Notes under the pieces: generated by a model
Told to the model about the DNA's origin: nothing
Databases searched by the model: none
Seen by the model: the letters and a program-made list of their open reading frames with translations, nothing else
Part shown: positions 15,446 through 24,159 of the stretch, piece after piece
Layout of the letters: each line of letters begins with the position of its first letter
How positions within the stretch are numbered: position 1 is the first letter of the stretch
Position numbers and translations under genes: made by a program
NCBI RefSeq assembly: GCF_003838195.1
Contig: NZ_RCBY01000064.1
Span: forward strand, 1-34,518
DNA length: 34,518 bases
Reading direction: 5' to 3'
Origin: Okeania hirsuta
GTDB taxonomy: Bacteria; Cyanobacteriota; Cyanobacteriia; Cyanobacteriales; Microcoleaceae

Positions 15446-17356
15446 TTAATCATCATTTTTACTCTCATATCCAGCTTTTAACTCAATTACTTCTGTAGGT
15501 ATAATTTTCGGAATATTTGTTTCCGCAGGTTGTAAATTAGTTTGATTTGATGGTTTAACGTAACTATTTTTAATTTCCTCAAGCCAATTAATCATTAAAA
15601 CTTCTATTTCTTCAAAAGTTTGTTTTTCTTGCAATTCTGATAGAAACTTAGTTGTAAACTGTCTGACTAACTGTTGTCTAAGTTTGATACTTACCGCATC
15701 TGGTTGTGTTTGATAAACTTTTTGTGGACTTGTAGCAATTGTACTTGATATTTGTATCACTAAATTATTAGCAATTTTATCCGGTAAACGACGTAAAAAA
15801 GGTATTTTTTGTAAACGTCTATATATAGATAACTGCTGCATAGACTTTTCAACTTGATAGCGTAAAAAATCTTCAATATCTGGAGAAATTTCTGGAAGAA
15901 CTCTACAAGCAGTTACTTCAAGTATATTGTTAATAATTTCCTGAATGTTTCCATAGTCATTTTTATCTACATCAACTTTCTCTGATTTATTTTTTGATTC
16001 AAATATAGCTTTTTTTAGAGAACCTTTACCAATATTATTCTGAAGCTGATTAATACTCCCACCTACCACAACTTGAATTATTTCCTGAGCAAAACTACCA
16101 ATAAGTTTGAATCGAATATTTGTGTAGAACTGTTTCATGTCTGGCAATTTAACTTTCTGTAAACGAATAAATACAGTAATTATTCGCAGTGAAGGTAGCC
16201 AAGGTTGTAATAAAAAAACATCATACCAACGCTTTTTAACAGTACCCCACAAACTTAAATTAGAACGACTACTAATTAGTAAAGTCCGCCCAATAAACTC
16301 TATCCAAAATATAATCATCCAAGGTAAATCTACTAACCAAAATCTATCTACAAATTCCCCATCCTTACCCAAATCACGAAAGTAAAAAGAGAGCATTAAA
16401 AATTGAATATTTTCTGAAAAAAAATCTAACTCTTGTTCCCATTGATATCTTTCTAGATATTGACTACTCCAGAAAGTATTAAACGCTATTTTTGATGATT
16501 TATCTGCCAACAAAATTTCTGGTGCTAAATATTGGAGCAGGTTTAATGAATGTAAAATTTGAAGAGTAGGAGTTAAACTCACATTACTATCTGGAATCTG
16601 GCTATAAATATGTTGCTTCATCCGGTATTTTATTTGAGTTAAAACTAAAATCTGATTAACTATCTGGAAATCATAATCTCTATCAATTAATTCCGTACTA
16701 CTACTGCGTAATTCTTGTAGTAAAGATTCTATTTCTTCTCCTTCTAGACCTTTTTTTTCGAGTAATATCTTTAGTTCATTCACTGCAATTAGATAATTTT
16801 GTGAATCTCGGAATGGCTCTATTCCTTTAATTAAATCATACTGTAATTTTGGCTCATACAATAATATTAAAGGACGAATTTTTTGGTTGAAAAATTCTAA
16901 CTGACCTTGCCAACCTTGTGTTTCTAAGTAATTTTCATCCCAAAACATCTGTACTGCTTGTGAAAAACTTTCTATTCTGGTGTGAGTAGTGAATATTTGC
17001 CTAATTTTTGCTAAACTTCCATGAGTATCAATGACTTTAAATGGAGGACGATTAATGAATATTTCAAAGCTACTAATGCGTAAATCGTCTAATAAATTTT
17101 CTACTTTTGGTGACTCTAAACCATTCTTTTCTAACTCCTCTTGTAGATTATCTACTTTTTGGAGATATTTTTTTTGAGGAGTATCAGTGATTGTTTGTAG
17201 GTATAAATCTATTTTTAAGTACCAATGACGGATTTTTATATAGGTAATATCAAATATTACTAACATGACATTAGCAAGAATTAGTAATGCCATAATTCGT
17301 TCACTCAGTAATAGTAAAAGTGAACGGTGAGACTTCGGAAATTTTTTGGATAACAT
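15446..17356 (-). CDS. Large uncharacterised membrane protein (636 aa)
   Basis: A 636-residue protein without a family I can name. The N-terminus has one membrane helix (about 13-38, LLLLLSERIMALLILANVML). Residues 45-330 form a long soluble, helical, charged region with a repeated layout: a segment ending LEKNGLESPKVENLLDDL recurs as LEKKGLEGEEIESLLQEL. A second hydrophobic part (about 340-400) holds VDLPWMIIFWIEFIGRTLL and the Arg-spaced stretch LLQPWLPSLRIITVFIRLQK, reminiscent of an S4 voltage-sensor helix. The rest (about 400-636) is soluble, with SIATSPQKVYQ and many helices. A cyanobacterial channel-like or scaffolding membrane protein is possible, but function is unknown. Confidence 0.75.
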   Translation of the reverse strand: MLSKKFPKSHRSLLLLLSERIMALLILANVMLVIFDITYIKIRHWYLKIDLYLQTITDTPQKKYLQKVDNLQEELEKNGLESPKVENLLDDLRISSFEIFINRPPFKVIDTHGSLAKIRQIFTTHTRIESFSQAVQMFWDENYLETQGWQGQLEFFNQKIRPLILLYEPKLQYDLIKGIEPFRDSQNYLIAVNELKILLEKKGLEGEEIESLLQELRSSSTELIDRDYDFQIVNQILVLTQIKYRMKQHIYSQIPDSNVSLTPTLQILHSLNLLQYLAPEILLADKSSKIAFNTFWSSQYLERYQWEQELDFFSENIQFLMLSFYFRDLGKDGEFVDRFWLVDLPWMIIFWIEFIGRTLLISSRSNLSLWGTVKKRWYDVFLLQPWLPSLRIITVFIRLQKVKLPDMKQFYTNIRFKLIGSFAQEIIQVVVGGSINQLQNNIGKGSLKKAIFESKNKSEKVDVDKNDYGNIQEIINNILEVTACRVLPEISPDIEDFLRYQVEKSMQQLSIYRRLQKIPFLRRLPDKIANNLVIQISSTIATSPQKVYQTQPDAVSIKLRQQLVRQFTTKFLSELQEKQTFEEIEVLMINWLEEIKNSYVKPSNQTNLQPAETNIPKIIPTEVIELKAGYESKNDD

Positions 17357-18005
17357 AGTTATATAGTTTGGACTTTAAAATTTCCTATTGCTAAACTCTT
17401 ATACCAATTTTATATGAGGCTACACATAATTAGGTGTTAGGTCGTAGGTAGCGTTGTCTTATACAAATTTTATGTGAGGTGGCACAGAATTATGAAATTT
17501 ATTAACTTGTCTATCTAGATCTACATTCAATTATGATTAATATATTATTCTATGCAACTTAGAAATGAATTTGGTATTAATATATTTTCTTTTATAGCAA
17601 AACTAATAAATTATTTTAGGATTGATATTTAGTTGATTTAAATTGATATAGTAGTCGAAGGAAAGGGCACGGATATATCAAAAGCTTAAGACTCAGACAA
17701 GGCCAGATTTTTCCTTATCTCCTAGATAATTAATCGCCTTCTTCCTTCTTCCTTCTTCTTTCTTTTTTCTGCTATAAATAGTCATAATTAAGTACTATAA
17801 AATGCACCAATATCAACTAATTAACAATAAATTTTTAGCTAAAACTATATAAGTTATAAATAGCAAAAATTTGTCCTACCGAATTTACCTCTAACGATAT
17901 AGGAAACTTATTTAAGTTGTGAAATATTGTAGACCCTGATAGAACACCGGATTTGAGAATAGTCAAATTATTACGAATAATTTAGGATTGCCATATCATA
18001 TTTAT
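17357..18005. other. Gene-free region with tandem repeat and MITE
   Basis: Two diverged copies of an ATACAAATTTTATGTGAGG-like unit lie at about 17400-17440 and 17460-17500. The MITE-like element at 17647-17776 follows. No ORF can be supported. Confidence 0.5.
17647..17776. repeat. MITE-like element, TATAGCAG family, copy 1
   Basis: A 130-bp element beginning TATAGTAGTCGAAGGAAAG and ending in a pyrimidine run and CTGCTATA, the reverse complement of the family's start. It shares the ends, AAACTCAGACAA-like core sequence and CTTCCTTCTTCC heptamers with the copy at 30274-30378. It has no coding capacity. Confidence 0.7.
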
Positions 18006-18121
18006 CAGGACTTACGCATGCTTGACCTTGAAAACGCCATATGTAGGGGCGCAATTCGGAGCTTTGCGGAGCGCAAATGGCATTCGCCCTCACTGGATTT
18101 AGTGTCCATGCGTAAGTTCTG
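18006..18121. repeat. MITE-like element with CAGGACTTACGCATG ends
   Basis: CAGGACTTACGCATG (18006-18020) is matched by its reverse complement at 18107-18121 with one mismatch. The 116-bp interior has no ORF but contains a GGGGCGCA / TTCGCCCT palindrome interrupted by a GCGGAGC-type repeat. Solo ends of the same family occur at 15354 and 33642-33663. Confidence 0.75.
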
Positions 18122-18473
18122 TTTATGCTAGATTTAAAAAAGTGGCTAGAACTAGGCTTATAAATTTGTTCTAAAAAAAATTAGGAATTTGATCATCTCT
18201 AAGCTCTGAAGGTTTCATTTAAGTGAAAAATTAGCCTTCTGAGTCGGAACTGTATTAACAGTAACTACCGCCATCTTTCAGTAGCTTGAAATCAGAAATA
18301 TTTTAATCTTCATCCTCTTGTAGGACTACAGCCCTTAGTATAACCAAAAAGAAGCTTTTTACCTATTTTTTTTTGCCAAGTTAATTAGAAGGTAATAAGT
18401 TGTAGATTGCAAAATATCTACTACCTAAAACCTACCACCTACCACCTTCTTAAATTTTAGACCTAGTTTCAGA

Positions 18474-18523
18474 ACCTAGTCATAAATTAATCAACCATAC
18501 CTAGTCATAAATTAACCAACCAT
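18474..18523. repeat. 25-bp tandem duplication at the 3' end of the Gfo/Idh gene
   Basis: The units 18474-18498 and 18499-18523 differ at one base. The right-hand copy contains the last three codons and stop of the oxidoreductase; the left copy is a downstream echo of them (ATGGTTGATTAA). The protein end is unaffected. Confidence 0.85.
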
Positions 18524-19540
18524 TTGTAATGACTTAGTAGTAAATTCTATTCCCATCCAACTACCTCCATTATTACTAGAATGACTAGCTTTTTCAGCTA
18601 TCTCTAGAACTAAACCAGCTTCCATCAAAGAGAATGGTTCAGTATTTGGATTATTAGCACAATCTAGGAAATTCTCAATCAATCCATTAAACCAATTAGT
18701 ATGACCAGGATCGTCAAAATATGTAGGCACAAAAATATGCTGAACTGGTTTATCTTTAACACTTAAAAACACATCATTATTTTCAATGCTAATTTCTCCT
18801 TCTGTCCCCTGAATTCTGTAATAAGCTTTTGGAATAGACCCTAAAGAACTGACACTAATATTGATTAATTTGTTCTCCCAATCTAAGCAAAAAACAGCTA
18901 CATCTTCAAGTTGACTATTTGTTTCATTGAAACTTCTAGTATGTGCAGATATACGTTGAGGGAAACCACCAAATAAAGTTTGAGCAACAGAAATTGCATC
19001 TAAACCATGGTCTATCATAATACCACCACCAGATAGTTCTTTATCTTTTCCCCGTACACCTGGTTGAAAACCTACACCAAATATATTAAATGATGCAAAT
19101 AAAGGTATCCCTATTTCACCTGAATTAATTAAGTAGGCAGCGTGAACGATTGAAGGAGCAAATTTATAATTATGACATGGATATAAAATACGTTTTCGTT
19201 CGTTTGCTATATTGACTAATTCATAGTATTCAGCTTTATTCAATACTAATGGTTTTTCACATAAGACGTGCTTATCTGCTGCTAATGCTTGTTTAATACT
19301 TTCTACATGAAAAGCATTAGGTAAACAAATATCTATTATGTCTATTTCACTAGAATATTCTTCTAATAAATCGTTGAATTGTTCATAAACTCGGATATCT
19401 GCATATTGTCGAAGCGCTGCTGCACGCCTAGATGTTACTGGATCTACTACTGCTGTGAGATGAATATCAGAACGATCTCTATATACTGGTACATGGGCTT
19501 TCTCTGCATTAAATCCAAAACCAACAATCGCTACTTTCAC
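18512..19540 (-). CDS. Gfo/Idh/MocA family oxidoreductase
   Basis: A 342-residue NAD(P)-dependent sugar or cyclitol dehydrogenase-like enzyme. The Rossmann start is VAIVGFGFNAEKAHVPVY, followed by DIIDICLPNAFHVESIKQAL and the family motif HVLCEKPLVLN (Lys of EKP contacts the nicotinamide and substrate). GGGIMIDHGLDAISV supplies the catalytic His region, though the usual DxGxH order is altered to DHGLD. The C-terminal beta-sheet domain is complete. The substrate cannot be told. The length is normal and the ATG at 19540 begins the Rossmann strand directly. The 3' end has a 25-bp tandem duplication. It stands alone, with over 1 kb of non-coding DNA on either side. Confidence 0.9.
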   Translation of the reverse strand: MKVAIVGFGFNAEKAHVPVYRDRSDIHLTAVVDPVTSRRAAALRQYADIRVYEQFNDLLEEYSSEIDIIDICLPNAFHVESIKQALAADKHVLCEKPLVLNKAEYYELVNIANERKRILYPCHNYKFAPSIVHAAYLINSGEIGIPLFASFNIFGVGFQPGVRGKDKELSGGGIMIDHGLDAISVAQTLFGGFPQRISAHTRSFNETNSQLEDVAVFCLDWENKLINISVSSLGSIPKAYYRIQGTEGEISIENNDVFLSVKDKPVQHIFVPTYFDDPGHTNWFNGLIENFLDCANNPNTEPFSLMEAGLVLEIAEKASHSSNNGGSWMGIEFTTKSLQMVG

Positions 19541-20684
19541 AATCTAAAATCCTCTTAAAGTATGTTAATTTTTAACATTTTTTTAACAAAACTTATAATT
19601 TTTGTCAAGTATTTTTTTTTGAAGTCCACTCTTAAATATCTTTCTGATTTTATTATGGATAAATTTTCTCCAATTTAACTCAATAATTTAGTAATCATAG
19701 CTTAAATAAGTTCAATTTTTTCTTGAATCAAAAATCTCAACTAAGAAATAGATATTACTCTTTGATATTTCTCAGATATATAGCATTTACATTTGGATTG
19801 TAAATATATTTTTGAATAAAAGGTAATAGAGAATAAAGTACACAAAAATTTTATATTGAAAAAACTACTTTTCTCTTTGTTATTTTTCATGGAAATGTTG
19901 TATTCAAGCAAAATTTAGTTAAATTAAATTTTAAGTATAACTATTCGAGTAATTAGCTTGATTATATTAACTTGAACCTGATTTAAAGAAATATAAAAAT
20001 TCCCAGTTGTTAACTCACTCTTAATATCAACAATTACCGAGAGTATTAATAATATTTTTATAGTGTTTCTCAGACTAATGAGGTATACACTTATCTTTAT
20101 TTCTATTCTATTCTTTTCCCTGTTCGCAGATCCGATGCTCCATAAAACAAACAAATTTTGTCCCTCACACCTCTTGGGAATTGCTATATCAAAATTATTT
20201 ATTAAATGCTATTTTGAGACCATTCCTTATTTTTAGACAAAAAAAATCATGTCTCAAGCCTCCCTTTTTTAAATTATGCATCTTCTCGTCTCCATATTGT
20301 AGGAAGTCCTGATAACGTAATTCCTTTGTAATACCAAGTGTGAAAAAAGAATGCTATACTTAAGTTACAAGTGACACTTCAATTATTAAGTAATTAACAA
20401 ATAATCAATTACTTTTTTGATAATTATTAGCCAGTTATTGTTAATTATTCTTATGTTTATTTCTCGCTCTCGGACGTTGCATGCAGCATCCCTACTACCC
20501 TACTCCTCAGCAGTGCAAAAATGTAGCAAACATTTATTACCCTTGAGATAAGAAGCTAGGGTAGCTCCTCTGTCAAGAGACTAATTGAAGCCCACAGTTC
20601 CTCCGGCAGGAAGCTAACTGAATTGACTGAATAATGTTAAAGTAATCTATAAATATAACGGCAATATCAAATCAATTAACCAAG
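19541..20684. other. Gene-free region, 1.1 kb
   Basis: AT-rich DNA with no convincing gene; the 76-codon minus frame near 19924-20154 has poor composition. At 20332-20372 an ATACCAA-TGAAAAAAGAATG motif resembles one at about 12273-12300. At 20555-20630 the segment GAAGCCCACAGTTCCTCCGG and its flanks recall the right end of IS200/IS605-type elements, but no transposase is attached. Confidence 0.4.
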
Positions 20685-21377
20685 ATGAAAATTAAAATTC
20701 CCAGTAATAACGGCGAGACTTTTTCCGCTTACTTAAAAACACCTACTTCTACACCTGCTCCTGGATTAATAATTATCCAAGAAATTTTTGGAGTTAATGA
20801 AGTAATGCGTAATATAGCTGATGAATATGCTCAAGCAGGTTATGTGGCAATAGTCCCTGATTTATTTTGGCGTCAAGAAGCAGATATTGAACTTACCGAT
20901 AAATCTGAGAATGACTGGCAAAAAGCATTTGAACTTTACCAACATTTTGATGAAAATAAAGGAATTGATGATTTAATTTCTACAATGAAAACTCTCAAAG
21001 AATTACCAGAATGTACTGGCAAAATTGGCAGTGTAGGTTTTTGTTTAGGAGGAAAACTCGCTTATTTAATGGCTACTCGTTCCCAAGCAAAATGTAACGT
21101 TAGTTATTATGGAGTTGGCATTGAAAAAAATCTTGATGAAGCTGCTAATATTCAAAATCCATTAATACTTCATCTTGCTGAAAAAGATGAATATGTTTCT
21201 CCAGAAATTCAGTCTCAACTAAAAATTGAATTGAGTAATTATCCTTTAGTAACAATACATTCTTATCCAAATATTAATCACGGCTTTGCTCGGATAGAAG
21301 GAAAAGACTATAACTTAGAAGCTACTAATCTTGCCCAAAGTCGCACTATAGAATTTTTCCAAAAATATCTTGACTAA
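20685..21377 (+). CDS. Dienelactone hydrolase family protein
   Basis: A 230-residue alpha/beta hydrolase of the dienelactone hydrolase family, cytosolic and of usual length. The nucleophile is Cys120 in GSVGFCLGG, with Asp168 (LAEKDEYV) and His199 (NINHGFAR) completing the Cys-His-Asp triad. Glu33 (IIIQEIFGVN) is the residue that in characterised members interacts with the resting Cys. Cys instead of Ser places it with true dienelactone hydrolases rather than general esterases. Many cyanobacteria encode one without a known aromatic degradation pathway, so the physiological substrate is open. Start ATG MKIKIPSNN. Confidence 0.92.
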   Translation: MKIKIPSNNGETFSAYLKTPTSTPAPGLIIIQEIFGVNEVMRNIADEYAQAGYVAIVPDLFWRQEADIELTDKSENDWQKAFELYQHFDENKGIDDLISTMKTLKELPECTGKIGSVGFCLGGKLAYLMATRSQAKCNVSYYGVGIEKNLDEAANIQNPLILHLAEKDEYVSPEIQSQLKIELSNYPLVTIHSYPNINHGFARIEGKDYNLEATNLAQSRTIEFFQKYLD

Positions 21378-21705
21378 GTTTTTAGTTTGACACTGAGTCA
21401 CTATTTTTTAACCCACTCCCAATAAGTTGATTATTCTACATTATATCTGGTTGATTGACTGCTATTATTGGGAAGGTTTTATTGAACCGAAGTTAAGGCA
21501 GATAATAAATTGAATAAGGAATATAAGCAAAGCAAGTAATTTATTAATTAGAAATTATAACTACACAAGAATCACTGATAATCAAAGCTTCCATAATTTC
21601 CCAAGTATACTAAAAAAAAATTTGCTTAAATGCCATTACTGACAGTCAAGAACTATATATAAATTTATAGAATATTAGTATTGTTATCTATGTAGATTAT
21701 AATCA
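21378..21705. other. Gene-free region, 328 bp
   Basis: An AT-rich spacer between the hydrolase and the COP23 gene. I see no repeat, hairpin with T-run or ORF worth reporting. The TATAGAATATT-rich end probably holds the COP23 promoter. Confidence 0.4.
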
Positions 21706-22164
21706 ATGAAAATTTTATCATTAACTTCTATTGTTGCTGCCACAGTAATTGGATTGTTAAATATTCCTATAAATCATCGTTCTGCTGAAGCTCAAACTAC
21801 TAATTTTTTCTGTGGGAAAATCGGGGCAACTCCAGCAACAATAGCCACTAAACAAGGCAAAAATATTCCGATTATTCTCTGGAATTCTAATAATTATTTT
21901 ACCGAATCAGGAGAAGATGCTCTGACTAGATGTACTAGAGTATCTGGAATTTTATCTACTCAACAAAGAAACGGATATCGAAGTATCACTGTCAGTATTT
22001 CTAAAAATGGACAGCCAATGATTTGTGCTGCTAATCCTCAAGATGGTTCTTGTAGATTATTATATCAAGTTCCTAATGGTCAAAATCCTCAACAAGCTAG
22101 ACAAGAATTATTGAGAAGAGTTGCTAATCCTCAGCCAAATCTACCACCAATTACTATTTATTAA
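21706..22164 (+). CDS. COP23-domain secreted protein
   Basis: A 152-residue exported protein. Residues 1-29 form a signal peptide (SLTSIVAATVIGLLNIPI, then RSAEAQ with cleavage after AEA). The mature part begins FFCGKIGATPATIATKQG and continues with IPIILWNSNNYF, ALTRCTRVSGIL and GQPMICAAN, then DGSCRLLYQVPNG. Four cysteines (in FFCGK, LTRCT, MICAA, GSCRL) probably form two disulfides. This matches the COP23 family, named after a circadian oscillating membrane polypeptide of cyanobacteria. The molecular function is unknown. A Pro/Asn-rich tail ends the protein. Confidence 0.85.
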   Translation: MKILSLTSIVAATVIGLLNIPINHRSAEAQTTNFFCGKIGATPATIATKQGKNIPIILWNSNNYFTESGEDALTRCTRVSGILSTQQRNGYRSITVSISKNGQPMICAANPQDGSCRLLYQVPNGQNPQQARQELLRRVANPQPNLPPITIY

Positions 22165-22286
22165 AAGAACAAGTATTAAGCAGAAAAACTTTTATAATGA
22201 TGATAGGAAAAAAGTAGTTATCAGTTTTCAAAACTTGAGAAAAAGTCAAAGCCATAGCAAACATTGTTAACATTCCGAGACAAACC

Positions 22287-22445
22287 ATGCTAATGTCTAG
22301 TTTTCAAGAAGGTGAAATATTAGGATATTGCAAAATTGTATATCATCCCCACAAACCTAACAAAAGTCAGGCAGGGGGAGGGCGTTTATGGATACAAGAA
22401 AGCCAGAAGTTCAAGTTATCCTTGACATCCTCTCCGGCCTGTTAG
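22287..22445 (+). pseudogene. Possible gene fragment cut by the IS element
   Basis: From ATG 22287 the frame reads MLMSSFQEGEILGYCKIVYH, then PHKPNKSQAGGGRLWIQES, and runs into the IS end near 22425, stopping at 22445. Upstream it is open for about fifteen more codons (KVKAIANIVNIPRQT) to a TGA. Composition is protein-like, and the abrupt change at the IS boundary suggests a gene interrupted by the insertion. No family is recognised. Confidence 0.3.
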
Positions 22446-22931
22446 CGTTTGCGCAGCATTCCGATCGGAATACTCCTTTGTTAGCGCAGCTCCTCCGCAG
22501 GAGGCAAGAGGCAGGCACGGAGATTCCTACCGAGTCTTAGTTATTCGGTGGGTTGACGTTTTGCTGGCGCAAAACTCCGCTAACATTGGGTGCTGCACCC
22601 ACCCCTATTACTCCCCTCCTAGGAAGGGATGGGGGTAGGTTACGCTTGCCTCCAGGTCCGTTTTTTGTCTCGGACTGCCCGCCCGCGACTAATATATTTA
22701 TTGCTGCATTCTAGTCTCTATGGTGTTTTGCGCCACAGTTAAGGCATTCCCATTCTCGCATCTGAAGGTCTAACTTGCCACCTTTAAAGCCACAATTTGA
22801 GCAAACTTGACTTGTAGGTTCCCACCTGCTAATGACTCTAAAATCACGAGCGTATTTCTCAGCTTTTCCTTCTAAGAAAGTTCTAAATTGTCACCAACCT
22901 AAATCGGATATAGCTCTGGATAATTTGCGGT

Positions 22932-22982
22932 CTCTTGGTGCGTGTTCCCTTGCGACTGGCGTCATTGCGGAGTCGCACCGCT
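22932..22982. repeat. 51-bp palindromic insertion within tnpB
   Basis: The extra segment contains GGTGCG / CGCACC and TGCGACT (22951-22957) / AGTCGCA (22971-22977). Its length is a multiple of three and it adds 17 codons where other TnpB proteins run directly into RKLSRAI. It is a small interspersed palindrome of the REP/STRR kind. Confidence 0.55.
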
Positions 22983-23387
22983 TTTTTACCATGCCAGAAA
23001 GGTTTCCTTCGGAATCCTTTGCAAACAAATCTTCTAAAACAACTGTTTGGTTGTCACGAATTATTTTAGTAGATAATTTATGCAAAAAATTAGTTCTTGT
23101 ATCTTTGCAGTTTACCATGGAACTTAGCTACTCTAACCCGTGCTTTTTCATACCTTTTAGACCCTTGAGTTTTATTAGATAATGACTTGCTTAACTTTCG
23201 TTAGCACAGCTCCTCTGAAACAGGCTACTTCTTAATTGTTTTTTGAGTGGTTTTGGTGCATCAATCTTTGTACCATTACTCAAGGTTGCAAAGGTAGAAA
23301 TGCCTAAATCTATACCTACTGAATTATCAGTATGAGCCAAGGTTTCTGGTATAATTTCTACTACAAAACTTAAGAAATATCTATTAG

Positions 23388-23522
23388 AGTTGTCGCTAAA
23401 TAAAGGGAAAAAATCACTCTAACCTAGACAGAGCAATAATTCCAAGCATTTTTATTTTCCAATAGCTACAATCCTTACAAAACAAGGTTTTTGGGATTTT
23501 TTTCAGTTATAAAGCGACAACT
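23388..23522. mobile_element. 135-bp MITE inserted in tnpB
   Basis: The ends are AGTTGTCGCT (23388-23397) and its exact reverse complement AGCGACAACT (23513-23522); similarity extends to 16 bp with two mismatches. The direct repeats CTATTAG at 23381-23387 and 23523-23529 are a 7-bp target duplication. Removing the element plus one repeat restores the tnpB frame (DSANRYFLSF) exactly. It has no ORF. Confidence 0.93.
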
Positions 23523-24075
23523 CTATTAGCTGAGTCCTTGATAATTGTTACTGATGATGGAGCAGCACGCAACTCTCTTGACCAAACAATTTTCAGCTTT
23601 CCAATCTTAGCTAAATAAACTTGATGTTGACCAATTTTCAACCCTCCTTTTGTAAATCTTGCAGTTTGTTTTGATTTCCTGCTTTTGAATTTAGGAGGCT
23701 TAACAGGTTTACCTTTTCTCTGGCCTTTTGTTGATTTAAAAAAGTTTTGATAAGCTTGGTTTAAATCATTCAAAGATTGCTGCAATGGTATGCTGGAAAC
23801 TTCTGAGAGCCACCCTCTACATTCAGTCTTCTTAGCCTGAGTAATAAACTGTTTTTGTAGTTCAGAATTAGTGGGTTTCTTTGCTCCCGATCTATACTTT
23901 TCTTGACAATAAGCTAGGATATCATTCTAAACAACACGGACAGAACCAAATAGCTTTGCTATTTGGTATCTTTGTCCCGGTGTTGGATATATACGATACT
24001 TAAATCTAGCTTTCATAATTCCTATCTAAACTAACAGCATGATAACATATCTATTGAAAAAAAAAGCTAAAAAGT

Positions 24076-24090
24076 CGCCCTAGAAGGGCG
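24076..24090. other. Subterminal hairpin of the IS200/IS605-type element
   Basis: CGCCCT-AGA-AGGGCG forms a perfect 6-bp stem with a 3-nt loop, 60 bp upstream of the tnpB start codon and followed by GGGCTTTAAACCC. This is the position and form of a left-end transposase recognition hairpin. Confidence 0.7.
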
Positions 24091-24159
24091 GGGCTTTAAA
24101 CCCATTTTTTTGGTAAAATCTTCCAAGATCGAGAACCAAAAGGTTTTGGCTAATCCCAA

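Larger units (their letters stand above)
22537..24016 (-). pseudogene. tnpB: tnpB (RNA-guided nuclease of IS200/IS605), inactivated
   Basis: Read from ATG 24016 leftward, the frame follows TnpB: MKARFKYRIYPTPGQRYQIA at the N-terminus, RuvC-I SVGIDLGIST, RuvC-II VVLEDLFAKD, the zinc ribbon VCSNCGFKG / WECLNCGAKH, and RuvC-III HHRD before NAAINIL. It is dead. TAG at 23927-23929 replaces the Trp of RVVWND, four more in-frame stops follow (after NES, HGLE, DLGW and HRD), and a 135-bp MITE (23388-23522) splits it. A 51-bp palindromic block (22932-22982) adds RCDSAMTPVAREHAPRD before RKLSRAISDLGW without shifting the frame. Only the first part up to the MITE (23507-23785) still gives a sizeable ORF. 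Confidence 0.88.
22425..24110 (-). mobile_element. Degenerate IS200/IS605-type element (tnpB only)
   Basis: The element carries a decayed tnpB on the minus strand and no tnpA. At the 5' side a subterminal hairpin (24076-24090) is the kind of structure that TnpA recognises in this family. The 3' side (about 22425-22560) contains GC-rich palindromic repeats. Both outer boundaries are approximate, as this family makes no target duplication. It is nested: a 135-bp MITE and a 51-bp palindrome lie within tnpB. Confidence 0.65.

Noticed and set aside
16137-16385. 82-codon plus-strand ORF
   Set aside because: Shadow of the 636-residue gene on the other strand.
19924-20154. 76-codon minus-strand ORF
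   Set aside because: Ile/Lys/Asn-rich chance frame in AT-rich DNA, no ribosome binding site, no recognisable pattern.
20160-20182. CCCTCACACCTC motif resembling the core of the cyanobacterial small RNA Yfr1
   Set aside because: The conserved core ACTCCTCACACAC is not matched exactly and the two flanking stems are absent.
22832-23182. 116-codon plus-strand ORF
   Set aside because: Antisense to the tnpB relic; TnpB motifs are on the minus strand.
22425-24110. tnpB with in-frame stops as a possible stop-codon recoding case
   Set aside because: TAG, TAA and TGA all occur, the frame is also split by a MITE, and other genes in the window use all three stops normally. This is ordinary pseudogene decay.
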